Assembly (NCBI GenBank): GCA_958298945.1
Contig: OY282606.1
Coordinates: 91,891,696-91,955,695, forward strand
Reading direction: 5' to 3'
From: Atherix ibis
Lineage: Eukaryota > Arthropoda > Insecta > Diptera > Athericidae
DNA: 64,000 bases
Below are positions 10,218 to 19,836 of this stretch, in pieces; the first letter of the stretch is position 1, and each line of letters starts with the position of its first letter. The position numbers and the translations under genes were made by a program. The notes below the pieces were generated by a model. It was not told where the DNA came from. It saw only the letters and a program-made list of their open reading frames with translations, and did no database searches.

Positions 10218-10556
10218 TGTGATTTTGTTAACCAACTGTGGGAAGTATATTGGTTCTACAAAGTCAGTAGTAGGTGTTCAGATCCTCCAATATGGCATTT
10301 TTTCTTATTGACATATCCACCATCAAGCGAAAACTTACTATGGCATATAATCATTACTTTGCACAGAGTTTTTATAATTTTAAAATATAAAATGGCAAAC
10401 CTTAGAATAAATTAATTTTTATTTTAATAATATATATTTAGAAAAAACTGGCAAAAAACCGAGCTTTATTTTCTAAAGTATAAAATGAATAATACTGTAT
10501 GGTATTATATTGATAAAAATATTCCTTGCCCTTCCTAATAATTTCTTGAGTATATA
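10218..10556. other. Spacer
   Basis: No recognisable gene, and no identified repeat between the palindrome and the mariner element. Confidence 0.4.
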
Positions 10557-10678
10557 TATTTGGTTGGCAACTAAGTGATTGCGGATTTTAAATAAGAAAA
10601 ATTCAAAATTTTTACTTAAAAATATAACTTTATTAAATTAGGTATTGTCCGTTTTTGTCGATGACCCTTTGCCATCTT

Positions 10679-11113
10679 TCAGGCAGTGTCAAAAATTCCG
10701 TATTCGTAAAACTTATTACTTTTGCTAGCAAAAAACTGAATTAAATGTGATTTTACATCATTAGCGTCATTAAAAATTTTACCATTTAAGGACTTCTGTA
10801 TGGAAAGATATAAATGGTAATCTAAAGGCGCTAGGTCAGGGCTATATGGTGGATGTGACAACACATCCCAACCTAATTCCAATAATTTTTGGCGATTGAC
10901 CAAAGATGTGTGCGGCTTTGCATTGTCATGCTGGAAAACAACACCCTTACGAATTGCCAATCCTGGCCGCTTTTCTTGAACTGCATTGCTCAATTTGACG
11001 AGTTGTTGAACGTACACAGTGGAATTAATCGTTTGGTTTCTTGGTAAAAGTTCAAAGTGCAGAATTCCTTTATAATTCCACCAAACTGACAGCATAATCT
11101 TCTTTTGGTGCAT
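10679..11113 (-). pseudogene. Mariner transposase, C-terminal catalytic fragment
   Basis: 144-residue ORF carrying the second and third catalytic signatures of the mariner D,D34D domain: QHDNAKPHTSL and PPYSPDLAPLDYHL. The usual phenylalanine context is changed (HLYLSIQKSL). Without the N-terminal half and first Asp it cannot encode active transposase. Confidence 0.88.
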
Positions 11114-11287
11114 CTCAGCTATTGATGTCGTCTAAGGTGGTTCAGCTCGCATCACCCACGATCGTTTCCGATTAACGTTGTTGGAAACTATCTACTTTAT
11201 CAGTCGTTTCAGAAATGGATCCGTTTCTTTGATTTTCAGAAGCGAATCGCAGATGCTAATGCGTTGCGTCAAATGAATTTCTTTAAG

Positions 11288-11470
11288 CTAATGAGGAATC
11301 CATAAATCGAGTTTCTTAACATAGCCAAACTGTTTTAATTTTCTTTCAATGCATGTACACGTATGTGATAGATTGAGCTTCTCTGCAATCTCACGTGTTG
11401 TGCTATAACGATCTGAATCGATAATGGCCTTGATATGGGTCTCATCAACTTCAACCCGATCGTTGCGCAT
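11288..11470 (-). pseudogene. Mariner transposase, N-terminal fragment
   Basis: The 60-residue ORF begins MRNDRVEVDETHIKAIIDSD and includes STTREIAEKLNLSHTC, the helix-turn-helix DNA-binding part of a mariner transposase, then hits a stop. The decayed stretch to 11114 still shows DPFLKR and NVNRKRSW in pieces, but the TGDE catalytic segment (first Asp) appears lost. Confidence 0.85.
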
Positions 11471-11839
11471 TTTTTAGTGAAAAATCACAAGAACGAAATT
11501 TACCAAACCAATTTTGACACTGCCTTTCTTTCAAGGCTTCATTTACATATACGGCACATAACTTCTTGTGTATATACGATGCGTTCTCTTGCCTTTTCGG
11601 AAATAATACAATAAAATATGTCTAAAATGCACGTCTTGTCCTTCCATTTTTAAATTTGGATGAAAACAAAACTAAATAGCTAAACGATACAATTTTTTAC
11701 TAAATTAAAGGTGGAAGTACAAACAACAAGAAAACAATATAGATTAGATGCTTTGAAAACGTTGACATAACAAATGAATGTGCTACACGTAATACCATCT
11801 ATTGACAAAATCCGCAATCATTTAGTTGCCAATCCAATA

Positions 11840-12238
11840 GTTTTATGATTTCAATTTTTTTTTGTTAGATTACAACAATAAAGAACTTATGTGTATATTC
11901 AAAATATTCTATAATAATTTGTTAAATAAATATCTGTCAATTATGTTTTTATAAAGAGACGAGAAATTTTGATTTCAAATGAGAAATCTATAATTAAAGA
12001 GAGATAATATGGCCCAGTTAATAAAGTTAGCCTCAATTTATTTTTAATAGATTTAAAGATAGTAGAATATTTTCCAATTTCATAATGTTTGTGCCAGAAG
12101 TGAGGCCAATACGAATATTTTAAAAGCTCTCTAATAAATTATTGATACACTTGATAAAATTGTGCTTAGTTAAAATAAAATTCTTTTCATTTGATTATTG
12201 CATATTTATTCTAATAAAATTTATTTAATATTAATAAT
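11840..12238. other. Upstream spacer of the fifth sHSP gene
   Basis: AT-rich. I see no phased HSE and no clear TATA box at a sensible distance, unlike the paired genes. Confidence 0.4.
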
Positions 12239-12613
12239 ATGTCTATACAACGTCGTTCGAGTAATGATTGCATTTCTGTTGGAATTGAGAAGGAGTTCTT
12301 TCGTGTAATAATGAATGTGCAGCATTTTACAGTTGACGATTTAATGGTTAAAATCAGTGATGGATCTATAATTATTGAGGCTAAACATGAAGAAATCGAA
12401 GACGAACATGGATACATTTCTAGACAATTTGTTCGGAAATATTGTTTTCCAAAAGGTTATAATCAACACGGAGCCATATGCAGTTTATCTTCAGATGGTA
12501 TTCTTACTGTAAAAGTTCCGCAGATGAAAAATATAGATAGAGAAGGACGAATTATACCTATTGATTTAACTGGAATACCGTATCTAAAATCGTCGCAAGA
12601 ATATAATTTTTAA
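12239..12613 (+). CDS. Minimal small heat shock protein (alpha-crystallin domain with almost no N-terminal arm)
   Basis: 124 residues, much shorter than the 173-202 of its neighbours. The N-terminal arm is only about 15 residues (MSIQRRSSNDCIS). The alpha-crystallin domain fills about 15-93 with [30 protein letters not shown], and SSDGILTVKVP (GIL at 87-89). The C-terminal I-x-I is IPI (106-108). The ORF is intact, ATG context ATAATATG is acceptable, and AATAAA lies at about 12661-12666. Family is clear. The missing N-terminal arm should limit oligomer size, so it may behave like single-domain sHSPs. An upstream exon cannot be excluded but none is visible. Confidence 0.9.
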   Translation: MSIQRRSSNDCISVGIEKEFFRVIMNVQHFTVDDLMVKISDGSIIIEAKHEEIEDEHGYISRQFVRKYCFPKGYNQHGAICSLSSDGILTVKVPQMKNIDREGRIIPIDLTGIPYLKSSQEYNF

Positions 12614-12666
12614 CTATTACGAAAACAAGAAGAAATTATGTTTATTTTGTTGCAAGTTGCAATAAA

Positions 12667-14240
12667 AAAAATTATTATATAAAAATGTGTATTATTTTGA
12701 AAAATTTAAAATTTATCTTAAATTTAGTAATTCTATTTCTAGGAATTTTTGTGAAAATATTTCTAATATATAAAAACTCTGTTGTAATCATATTAATTTT
12801 TTTGTTATTGCTGCGCACTTTAGAGACTTCAAACCATGAGAAAAAACAGAAATCTTCCTTAGAAATAAGTCTTCTGGAATAAATATATATTCTTTTAGGA
12901 ATTTTTAGAACTGAACAAAATACTAGTATATGGAAAAGATCTCGAGAAGAAATAATATTTTAATAATAAAAGAAAAACAATCTTGTGATAAGCAATTCAA
13001 ATCAAGCACGTCTTATAAACATGATTTGTCTATCAGTATTCTTCTAGAGTAGAGAGATAAAAAAAATTACCATTATTACATGGAGTCAATAAAATACTAC
13101 GTATTTTGAATTTTTACTTTTTCTATTTTGTTTTAAGTTTAATTGAAATTAATCAGTAGCGTAACATCTGCAGATTCTAATTTTTCAAAATAATTTTTAA
13201 GCATTAATGTAAAGTTTTTCTGATATTTTTTAAAATACTATTTATGGTAATACAAATAAAGAGTCAAACAATAGTATTCAATAAGTAGTAATAATACGTA
13301 AATAATTCAAAGCAATAGTGCAACTATATTTTTATACTATTCAATTTTATAAAATATATTCCACTAAAAAAATATTAAAATTTGTTTGAAAATATAAGCT
13401 TTTTGTAGGACTCGATCCTTTTTGAGATAACTTTTGATGACTTTTTTATTTGATAGTGTTAATCGTGGCTACGGCAGAATCGCCACATTTTTTTGCAATT
13501 AAAACACAGTCCATTATCTAATTGTAAATGTTACCTTATTATATTTGTCTATCACATAACAACACTTTACTTTTTAAACCACGAAATAGATTATCTGGTA
13601 TTTGTGAAATAATATTTGAATGACTTTTAAATTTTACTTAAAAGTAAATAAACAGTCTGTAGAAAGTGAATACATAAATTATTTATACAATTTAAGAACA
13701 AGAGAAAATCAAATAATTTTATTTTAAAAGAAATTATTTAACAAAAAAGTTTACAAATGAGCTGTGGCATTTATTTTTGGATAATATTCAATTTGCTACA
13801 ATATCAGTGTCGTCGTCGTCATAAGGGTTATTTTAATTTTGTAATTTGATAATTTTCAAAAATGATTTAATAGAATTTAAAGTATATTTAAAAAAAAATA
13901 TTGGTACAAATTTTCAAATATATATATGTTAGAAAAATGTGTGTACAGTTTTCAATTACTCTATAGGAAGCTGACAATCTAGATCTAATGCAGAATTTTA
14001 TGTATTCCTTTCTGCTGAAGTAAAAATGCTATATTTATTAACAAAAAATAATTTTTTTTATTTTGTTACTTTTTATTGTTTATTTATCATTTAATAAGCT
14101 ACATTTTGTATAAAAACAAAATTATAAAATTAGTTCATACCAAAAAAAAATGTTATGTGTGAAAGAACATTTGGAAGAAGAAAATTTTGGACAAATAATC
14201 ATGCGTGATTTTTTAAGTGTTTTGTTCTAAAATTTCCAAA
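12667..14240. other. AT-rich spacer with a family A transposon scrap
   Basis: Mostly low-complexity AT-rich DNA. At about 13396-13505 a degenerate minus-strand scrap (CTCGATCCTTTTTGAGATAA and GGCAGAATCGCCACATT) matches the interior of family A elements seen at 24-25 kb and 43-44 kb. The 65-residue hydrophobic ORF at 12685-12882 has no supporting features. Confidence 0.5.
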
Positions 14241-14268
14241 GAAAACACAGCAAAAGTATATCCAATTT

Positions 14269-14614
14269 TTATTTGAATCGATAACCACTTTTACTACATT
14301 GATCCATTCGAGAGGTCCAATTTAGAACCACTTTTTCGAGCATCTCGGCTGGTATCTCTCCAAAAACAAGTGTAATGTTGTCTTCCAAGGCTGCAAGTAA
14401 TGCTGGCTTATCAGAATAAACGAGTGACTTCACGTAGTCCCATAAAAAATAGTCTGGAGGCATCCAATCGCACGATCTAGGCGGCCAACTCACAGGTCCG
14501 AAACGTGAGATAAATTGCTCACCGAACTCATCTCTCAATATATCCATCGTTTAACATGCTGTGTGGCATGGTAGCAGCGTCTTGTTGAACTTCGAAGTCA
14601 TCGAGCGATGCGCG
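14269..14614 (-). pseudogene. IS630-Tc1-mariner transposase, C-terminal half (interrupted by an LTR element)
   Basis: The minus-strand ORF 14269-14547 begins MDILRDEFGEQFISRFGPVS and continues with WPPRSCDWMPPDYFLWDYVK, the third catalytic region of a Tc1/mariner-type DDE transposase, then ALEDNI and EIPAEMLEKV as in insect copies. Upstream of it, QQDAAT (second catalytic region) is readable to 14614, where the errantivirus LTR begins. The rest of the gene resumes at 18695. The retroelement therefore landed inside this transposase gene. Confidence 0.85.
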
Positions 14615-15216
14615 AGTTACGTCCAAACAAAATATATTTTAATATTTTTCTTGGAATACAATATATCTTAGTTTTATAAAATTAATATTCAAGATATCAT
14701 ATTAATTTTATGCATAAATACTTTTTTAAATACTTCGTAATATGAATAATTGTTTTTCGATTTGTCAGCTTAAAATACTTTATCTTAAGTTCCTTTTGGA
14801 ATGTTCTCACAAACTTTATCTTAGTTTTATAAAATTAATATTCAAGATATCATATTAATTTTATGCATAAATACTTTTTTAAATACTTCGTAATATGAAT
14901 AATTGTTTTTCGATTTGCCAGCTTAAAATACTTTATCTTAAGTTACTTTTGGAATGTTCTCACAAACTTTAAAATAGATTATTAAGCATTTTAATATACC
15001 AAGCGACGCCTTGGAGAATATGTATTTTTATTATATAAGGCAGTTCTAAATCAGTCCTCGTAACGAAAACTTAAAATCAGTTTTTGTTCTCGTTTAATTT
15101 TTATATATATATTTGTGTTTTAATAAATGGTGTTTGTAAGAAAAGTGTTTGTGTTTTAATTTTATTATCTGAAGGAAACATAATTATTCCTTCATCGATA
15201 ACCACGAACTATAACT
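14615..15216 (+). repeat. 5' LTR with internal 153-bp tandem duplication
   Basis: 602 bases, starting AGTTACGTCC and ending CTATAACT. It matches the 3' LTR except for a 153-base segment repeated in tandem (14666-14818 and 14819-14971). The second copy differs from the first and from the 3' LTR at two noted bases. TATATAAGG near 15033-15041 with TCAGTCC about 17 bases on gives a plausible promoter, and AATAAA at 15122-15127 a poly(A) signal. Confidence 0.92.
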
Positions 15217-15233
15217 GGCGCAGTCGGTAGGAT
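15216..15233 (+). other. Primer binding site, tRNA-Ser type
   Basis: TGGCGCAGTCGGTAGGAT directly abuts the 5' LTR. This is the tRNA-Ser-complementary site known from the 17.6/297/ZAM group of errantiviruses. Confidence 0.88.
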
Positions 15234-15456
15234 TCCTTTCTTAAGTAATAGGAATTGTTTTGTTTTTTTTTACAAAAAAAAAAAGTGAATTCTTTTTACG
15301 TGAACGTAAATTGAACACAGAACAACATTAACAACAAAAACACACACATAAAAAAAACCATTTACAATAAAACACTAATTATAAAATTATAAAGACAAAG
15401 TTAAATAATTCTTATTAAAGTGCAGTGAAAAAGTTTAATAAAAAAAAAAAAAAAAA

Positions 15457-16857
15457 ATGGCGTTTATTTTGGGACAAACCGAGTTAATAAGGGAAATTAA
15501 TAACCTTAAAGAATTTCGAGGCGACGATAGTTTTTCGTTGTATAATTTTTTAAAGGAAGTTGAGGCAATAATTACCCTCACTTCTATACAACCTTTGAAA
15601 AATTATTTGGGAAACAAAATAATCAACACCAAAATTCAAGGACGAGCTGCTGAAGTTGTTCGAGGTTTAGGACTCAACCCCACATGGAACGAAGTGAAGC
15701 GGGAATTAATTACAGCATTTAGTCCCAGGGAAACTTATCATCGGATGTATCATGAAGCGTTCAACTTAAAAAACTTCAATGTAAGAAATTATTATTATAA
15801 TTTACGTACTATATTAAATAAATTAAATATTAAATATGAGTTAGACCAGGATTCACCAGATGAATTTAAACCTGATAATAATGAAAAAATAATTTTTAGA
15901 ACTTTTAAAAATAATTTGAATCCGCAGTTAGCTTCTATTCTGATAGGTAGAAATATTTCTAATATAAGAGAAGCATTTAATCTTTTTGAATCGGAAAATT
16001 TATTGACAGATAATAGGTCAAAGTTCGAAAACAATAGTAGAAACACGGTTAACTCAAATAATAATAATTCAAACCGAAATGTATATTCAAGAAATCCAAT
16101 CAAAGCCAAATTTAAATTAACGGAAACACCAAAAGATATTAAAGAACATATACATATGGATGTTTATACTAATTCAAAAGGAAATTTTTTAACTTTTATA
16201 GATAAATTTTCAAAATTTGCCACTGCCTTTTACTTAGAAGATAGAAACAATCAAACCATAATAGAAAAATTAAGGGAATTTAAATCACAAAGGGGACACT
16301 TTATAAAATTAACAACCGACAATGAATTCAGAAGTATAAATATTAGGGATTATTTGAGAAACGAAAATATTGAATTGCATTTAGTTCAGCCAAACAACCA
16401 CACAGGTAACGTAGATATAGAACGGTTACACAATACACTTAGTGAAAAGATAAGAGTATTAGGGATTGAAAATGGTAATCTGAGTATAAAAGAGAAAATG
16501 TCAAAAGCTTTAGAATGGTATAATAATAGTTATCATTCTGTTATTAGAGAAAAACCAATAAATGTACAAGAAGGAAAATGTAACAAAACAAAAATATATA
16601 CAAATATGGTTGAAGAAAAAGAACGCTACATAAATAAAAGGAATGCAGCAAGGGAAGATTATACAGAAATTAGAAATGAGGGATATATTAAAAATTATAA
16701 AAGTTTAAGACATAAACAGGAACCTAAATATTTAAAACATAATCTAAAAAATATTCACACAAGCAATATTAAAAGAAAATCGAAATTTGCAGGTATATTG
16801 GACGTTAATGAAATTGCTAATAATCCTTGCAACGATGTTGTCAACTGTATACTCTAA
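15457..16857 (+). CDS. Gag-integrase fusion ORF of the errantivirus
   Basis: 466 residues, uninterrupted. Residues 1 to about 190 are an errantivirus-type Gag capsid region (LTSIQPLKNYLGNKI, TWNEVKRELITAFSPRETYH). After an Asn-rich linker (about 190-210) the protein continues directly into the catalytic core of a retroviral-type integrase: HMDVY (D235), FLTFIDKFSKFATAFYL, TTDNEF (D288), NVDIERLHNTL (E322), then a C-terminal region. All three presumed acidic residues are present, with 33 residues between the second and third. Protease, RT, RNase H and the zinc-binding part of integrase are absent. Start is the first ATG after an A-rich leader (17-base A run). A working copy could not replicate alone. 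Confidence 0.88.
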   Translation: MAFILGQTELIREINNLKEFRGDDSFSLYNFLKEVEAIITLTSIQPLKNYLGNKIINTKIQGRAAEVVRGLGLNPTWNEVKRELITAFSPRETYHRMYHEAFNLKNFNVRNYYYNLRTILNKLNIKYELDQDSPDEFKPDNNEKIIFRTFKNNLNPQLASILIGRNISNIREAFNLFESENLLTDNRSKFENNSRNTVNSNNNNSNRNVYSRNPIKAKFKLTETPKDIKEHIHMDVYTNSKGNFLTFIDKFSKFATAFYLEDRNNQTIIEKLREFKSQRGHFIKLTTDNEFRSINIRDYLRNENIELHLVQPNNHTGNVDIERLHNTLSEKIRVLGIENGNLSIKEKMSKALEWYNNSYHSVIREKPINVQEGKCNKTKIYTNMVEEKERYINKRNAAREDYTEIRNEGYIKNYKSLRHKQEPKYLKHNLKNIHTSNIKRKSKFAGILDVNEIANNPCNDVVNCIL

Positions 16858-17821
16858 ACTAATAATTGAACCTATTGAGAATAGTTTTGGTTATACGGAG
16901 ATAAAATTAGACGATGTAAATATAGTTTTGAACTATAGTACTATATTACACATCATTAATACAGCGGAAATAGAAAGCACTATTAATATTTTGGAAGAAA
17001 ATGTTAATTTAATGCTAAAGGACGAACAAGTTAGAATTTTGAATCTGGAAATTAAACATATTAGGAACAAATTAAAAACGTTATTGCCCCATCGAAATAG
17101 AAGGGGACTATTTAATGTTATCGGAACAGTAAACAAATGGTTGTATGGAAGTATGGATGATTTTGATAGACAAGATATTGAAAATCATTTAAATGTAATT
17201 GATAAAAATTCTAATAATATAATCAATAATTTAAATCAACAGGTAAAAATAAATACAAAATTTAACGAAACTTTTGTAATGTTAAAACAAAGTATTGAAA
17301 ATGATAGAGTTAAAATTGTTGAAAAACTTGATGAAATAAATATAAAAAATAAATTCTTATTTTCATACATTTTATATACAGATTACTTATTAAAATTGCA
17401 AATTTTACGGAATAACGTAGATAATATTCAAGAAAATATTGCTTCTTCTAGATTAGGAATAGTTCATAGTAATATTTTAACCGATGATGAAATAAACGAA
17501 TATAATATAGACATAAGTAAATTAGCAAATATAAAATTAGGAACAATGAAAGATGATAAGAGTAATATAATTTTTGTAATTTTAATTCCAAATGAAATAA
17601 TCACAATTCAAAGAAGTTTATTAATACCAGTTTCAAATAAAAATAAAAAAGAATTAAGCTTTGAGCCTTTCGAAATTATTGTTTACCAAAATTCAATATA
17701 TAATTATGAAAAAAGTAAAGACATAAAAAATTTGAAAATTTGTAATAATTGTTTGATAAAGAAAAATTGTCCGACAATCTATAATAATTTTTCTGAAATT
17801 GTAGAGATAGTCAGGGAATAA
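16808..17821 (+). pseudogene. Errantivirus Env, N-terminal and fusion part (frameshifted)
   Basis: The ORF overlaps the end of the Gag-integrase ORF in another frame. A splice acceptor (TTTGCAG ending at 16792) sits just upstream, as expected for spliced env mRNA. The ATG at 16808 opens a signal peptide (MKLLIILATMLSTVYS). A furin-type site RNRR at residues 96-99 precedes a glycine-rich fusion-peptide-like stretch (GLFNVIGTVNKWLYG), as in insect errantivirus/baculovirus F-type proteins. The frame stops at 17819-17821, and the remainder continues in another frame. No functional full-length Env is encoded as read. Confidence 0.85.
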
Positions 17822-18273
17822 TATTGTTAAAAAACCAAGATAATGTAACTCTAAGTAGTTCTTGTGACACCAGGATAATTAATTTAAATGGAAATTATCT
17901 GATATCGTTTAATAATTGTAGTATAAAACTTAACAATAATGTATATTCTAATAAATTTAAAGAGTTTAAGCACAGTTTTGTTATTCCAAATAGTGTTATA
18001 AGTTTTAATTTTTCATATGAAAAAATTACCTTTGATGAAATATTGTTAAAGCAAATCAATAATACAAAAGAAATTGTTGAACTTAAATTTGAAAAAGGTA
18101 ATCATACATTTACAATTTCAATAATTAGTATTATTTGTATCATTGTCATTATAATTGTTGTTTTGTCAATATATTTATATTGTAAATTTCGTACTGTAAC
18201 TGTTATCACGAAAAACTTGGAAAGTTTTCCTCTTAAGGAGAGAGGAGTTACGTCCAAACAAAATATATTTTAA
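17822..18273 (+). pseudogene. Errantivirus Env, C-terminal part after frameshift
   Basis: The out-of-frame continuation has Cys/Asn-rich ectodomain sequence, a strong transmembrane segment (SIICIIVIIIVVLSIYLYC) and a short cytoplasmic tail whose stop lies inside the 3' LTR. It lacks its own ATG, so it is the separated back half of env. Confidence 0.82.
18235..18245 (+). other. Polypurine tract
   Basis: AAGGAGAGAGG immediately before the 3' LTR, the expected plus-strand primer site. Confidence 0.75.
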
Positions 18274-18694
18274 TATTTTTCTTGGAATACAATATATCTT
18301 AGTTTTATAAAATTAATATTCAAGATATCATATTAATTTTATGCATAAATACTTTTTTAAATACTTCGTAATATGAATAATTGTTTTTCGATTTGTCAGC
18401 TTAAAATACTTTATCTTAAGTTCCTTTTGGAATGTTCTCACAAACTTTAAAATAGATTATTAAGCATTTTAATATACCAAGCGACGCCTTGGAGAATATG
18501 TATTTTTATTATATAAGGCAGTTCTAAATCAGTCCTCGTAACGAAAACTTAAAATCAGTTTTTGTTCTCGTTTAATTTTTATATATATATTTGTGTTTTA
18601 ATAAATGGTGTTTGTAAGAAAAGTGTTTGTGTTTTAATTATATTATCTGAAGGAAACATAATTATTCCTTCATCGATAACCACGAACTATAACT
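18246..18694 (+). repeat. 3' LTR
   Basis: 449 bases, AGTTACGTCC to CTATAACT, followed by CGCG. It lacks the 153-base duplication of the 5' LTR. One further difference I noticed is TTATATTATC here against TTTTATTATC near 15160. Confidence 0.93.
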
Positions 18695-19175
18695 CGCGCA
18701 CCATTGACGGTAATGTTGCGGACAGTGTCATCTTTAAAGAAATATGGACCGACAATTCCACCAAACAGTACATTTTTCTGGGTGTAATGGCAGTTCTTGT
18801 TTTGCCTGTGTTTGTTTAATAGACCAATTGCGACAATTTATCACCAGAAATAAGCTTCGTCGCTAAACGCAATTTTTGGGAAAAACACATTTTCCTCAAG
18901 TTGTTCTAAGGCCCTAAAATTCGATGATTTGGCAGGTCGGTCGGCTTTATGCCATGCTTTGGCGCGGATGGGCAAATCGCAGTCTTCACCAACACTAATA
19001 CTATATTTCCCTCTGTACGCACACTACGCATGCGGGTTGGGGGTTTGATGTCCAATAGCGTAAAATTGTTGCCAAATTTTGTCAATATGGCTTGAATTAT
19101 TTGCTCAGTAGGTCGATTATGATGAACATAAAATAATCGAAGTACGCAAAATATTTTTTTACAGGGCACGAATTT
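18695..19175 (-). pseudogene. IS630-Tc1-mariner transposase, N-terminal half (other side of the LTR insertion)
   Basis: On the minus strand, from high to low coordinates: FTLLDIKPPTRMRSVRTEGN, then KPTDLPNHRILG, KIAFSDEAYFW with the first catalytic Asp, GGIVGPYFFKDDTVRNITVN, ending at GAR where the LTR begins. The order and motifs match one transposase gene continuing at 14614. Stops and frameshifts between pieces show that it is dead. Confidence 0.82.
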
Positions 19176-19339
19176 TGATAATAAAATTTAAAAATTTTGT
19201 AAGTATTGGTCGGATGTAAGTCTTTCCATTTATGAAATGGCAAGTCTAACTGAGTACTTTTGACTTTGACATACGTCGCGTGTCATGTGTAAAAATATGA
19301 AAAACCAAACAGCAAAAAAATTACCAGACAGATATATAT

Positions 19340-19615
19340 ATCCTATGGGCGGTTTCACACACGGTTAACATAACATCAACAACAAACTATCAACCGCTTC
19401 CACACTAACGTTAGTACGCGGGTGAGTGCCTATATGGAGAACGGTGCATATGGAAAGTTGTTGAGGAAACTTAACGGCGATGATCACTTCGAGCAGAAAT
19501 TGCACAGCAATTTTGGCAATACATTAAGAGCGGCTGCTATTGGCTTATTGGTGGTTGCAACTAAAATCGATGAGGAAAATCAAAAATCAAAATGGAGGTG
19601 CTGGTTAAAGTAGTA
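19340..19615 (+). mobile_element. Possible PIF/Harbinger transposase remnant
   Basis: The ORF 19422-19613 contains ENGAYGKLLRKLNGDDHF, which resembles the HGAY..LL.EL..ED segment near the N-terminus of PIF/Harbinger transposases. It is followed by AAAIGLLVVATKIDEENQKS and KWRCWLK, which resembles the stretch that usually lies upstream of it. The order therefore seems permuted. The preceding GGGCGGTTTCACACACGGTT could be a terminal repeat, but I did not find its partner. Tentative. Confidence 0.35.
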
Positions 19616-19786
19616 TAGAAGACCGCGGAAAGACTACACAAGGTTATAGAAAATATCTTCGCATATGTGTAGATGAAGAAAGTTGTTAGTTTATTTTAGT
19701 AGCCATAATTATTTCAACTGGCGAAAATAATACCGAAATGGGTAACATCACGAAATTACATATACAAACTTATTCATTTTCTATAG

Positions 19787-19836
19787 GTGGACAAAATAAA
19801 AATTATCCTTCGTGGACAAAATAAAAATTATCCTTG
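19787..19836. repeat. Two-copy 25-bp tandem repeat
   Basis: GTGGACAAAATAAAAATTAT plus CCTTC is repeated at 19787-19811 and 19812-19836 with no change until the final base. Confidence 0.85.

Larger units (their letters stand above)
10559..11837 (-). mobile_element. Full-length but dead mariner (mellifera-like) element
   Basis: 1279 bases, flanked by TA dinucleotides (10557-10558 and 11838-11839). Termini are about 30-base inverted repeats: TTGGCAACTAAGTGATTGCG on the left, matched on the right by ATCCGCAATCATTTAGTTGCC. Length and ends fit the mariner family, and the TGGCAACTAAGT-type end resembles the mellifera subfamily. The transposase is on the minus strand and broken (next two entries). 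Confidence 0.92.
14615..18694 (+). mobile_element. Internally deleted errantivirus (gypsy-group LTR retroelement)
   Basis: 4080 bases with two LTRs, a tRNA-Ser primer site, gag, part of integrase, env and a purine tract. It is flanked by the 4-bp duplication CGCG (14611-14614 and 18695-18698). The restored target has GCGCGC-like context, as known for ZAM-type errantiviruses. Complete relatives are about 7-9 kb. Protease, reverse transcriptase, RNase H and the front of integrase are missing, removed by one deletion that fused gag in frame to integrase. LTRs are almost identical apart from a duplication in the 5' copy, so the insertion looks young. Env carries a frameshift. Confidence 0.92.
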
